DNA from: Prolixibacter denitrificans
GTDB taxonomy: Bacteria > Bacteroidota > Bacteroidia > Bacteroidales > Prolixibacteraceae
Direction of reading: 5' to 3'
DNA length: 64,000 bases
NCBI RefSeq assembly: GCF_003014495.1
Contig: NZ_PYGC01000001.1
Location: 372,001 to 436,000 of the forward strand
The notes under the pieces are model-generated. The model had not been told where the DNA came from. It made no database searches and was given only the letters and a program-made list of their open reading frames with translations. Made by a program: the position numbers and the translations under genes. Of the stretch, positions 63,484-64,000 are shown piece by piece (position 1 is the first letter of the stretch; each line of letters opens with the position of its first letter).

Positions 63484-64000
63484 ATGAAGTTCGAACTACA
63501 ATATACACTGCAGGGAACCAAAGCCCGTGCGGGAAAACTTTATACTGCTCACGGCGAAATTGAAACACCGATTTTTATGCCTGTCGGAACAGTGGGCTCG
63601 GTAAAAGGCGTCCATTTTCGTGATCTGAAAGATGATGTAAACGCCCAGATTATCCTGGGAAATACTTACCACCTGTATCTTCGCCCGGGTATGGATACCA
63701 TCGAAAAAGCGGGAGGTTTACACAAATTCAACGGCTGGGACGGTCCCATCCTGACGGATAGTGGCGGTTTCCAGGTTTTTTCGCTGGGCGACATTCGTAA
63801 ACTATCGGAAGAGGGAGCTAAATTTCAGTCGCACATTGATGGTTCCCGGCATATGTTTACGCCGGAAAATGTGGTGGATATTCAACGGACCATTGGCGCC
63901 GATATCATCATGGCTTTCGATGAATGCCCTCCGGGAGATTCCGATTTCGACTACGCAAAAAAGTCGCTGGAGCTAACCCAACGCTGGCTGGAACGTTGTG
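63484..64000 (+). CDS. tgt: tRNA-guanine transglycosylase, 5' part
   Basis: 172 codons are visible before the window ends. It swaps guanine 34 for preQ1 in tRNAs with GUN anticodons, on the queuosine route. The start [20 protein letters not shown] is typical. [20 protein letters not shown] near residue 90 contains the catalytic-site Asp, and [18 protein letters not shown] near 142 is the base-recognition region. The rest lies beyond base 64000. Confidence 0.95.
   Translation, partial: MKFELQYTLQGTKARAGKLYTAHGEIETPIFMPVGTVGSVKGVHFRDLKDDVNAQIILGNTYHLYLRPGMDTIEKAGGLHKFNGWDGPILTDSGGFQVFSLGDIRKLSEEGAKFQSHIDGSRHMFTPENVVDIQRTIGADIIMAFDECPPGDSDFDYAKKSLELTQRWLERC

Noticed and set aside
1-64000. Mobile element or prophage
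   Set aside because: No transposase, integrase, phage structural gene or tRNA-flanked insertion was seen. Composition looks uniform apart from the codon bias of susCD.

Overview
The window comes from a Bacteroidota chromosome, most likely order Marinilabiliales and probably family Prolixibacteraceae (the family level is inference). The evidence is a SusC/SusD outer-membrane pair, Bacteroidota-type promoters (TAnnTTTG at -7), GldB, a MurF-alanine racemase fusion, a TlpA protein with a DUF4369 domain, the futalosine menaquinone enzyme MqnE, PorT-like barrels and ECF sigma factors. Almost everything is core chromosome. I see no rRNA, tRNA, insertion sequence, prophage or CRISPR array.

Layout. 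1-5300: a minus-strand xylose operon (regulator, xylB, xylA, xylE) with a repeated operator-like site before the regulator and before xylB. 5.5-14 kb: a secreted hypothetical, proline dehydrogenase, an OmpH/Skp-like protein, a glycosyltransferase, two very small membrane proteins, an Fe-type and a Mn-type superoxide dismutase side by side, a MATE pump and two unknown proteins. 14-22 kb (minus): nucleoside kinase, uvrA, a lytic transglycosylase, and an ECF sigma factor overlapping a protein that joins an inner-membrane segment to an outer-membrane-barrel-like domain. 22-33 kb: a serpin lipoprotein convergent with a secreted C1 peptidase, an array of about eleven degenerate 41-bp repeats, lpdA, a TlpA lipoprotein, meaB, a DUF1573 protein, a half-size TauE, an M20 hydrolase and a nitrilase-family hydrolase. 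33-45.6 kb: pfkA, a DUF1080 lipoprotein, gldB divergent from a barrel protein and nadE, a Crp/Fnr regulator, murF-alr, tdk, a Bacteroidota-type hypothetical, rsmI and a YjjG-type phosphatase.

45.6-51.9 kb is the most unusual part. A susC-susD pair with codon use typical of highly expressed genes has a roughly 285-nt, hairpin-rich 5' leader. The pair is bracketed by two copies of an 80-87-bp element with identical 10-bp terminal inverted arms and a conserved, nearly G-free interior. 52-64 kb (mostly minus) returns to housekeeping: a periplasmic GATase-like protein, dnaB, ddl, rluD, a PASTA protein, mqnE, rpmH (52 aa), a plus-strand lipoprotein, rsmG, an ECF sigma factor, a glycosyltransferase, and the start of tgt.

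Genes that work together: xylE/A/B take up xylose and convert it to xylulose-5-phosphate under the GntR-type regulator; the ECF sigma and its neighbour form a sigma/anti-sigma-like pair; ddl, murF-alr, the lytic transglycosylase and the PASTA protein serve the cell wall; SusC/SusD form an outer-membrane import complex whose substrate cannot be read from its neighbours.
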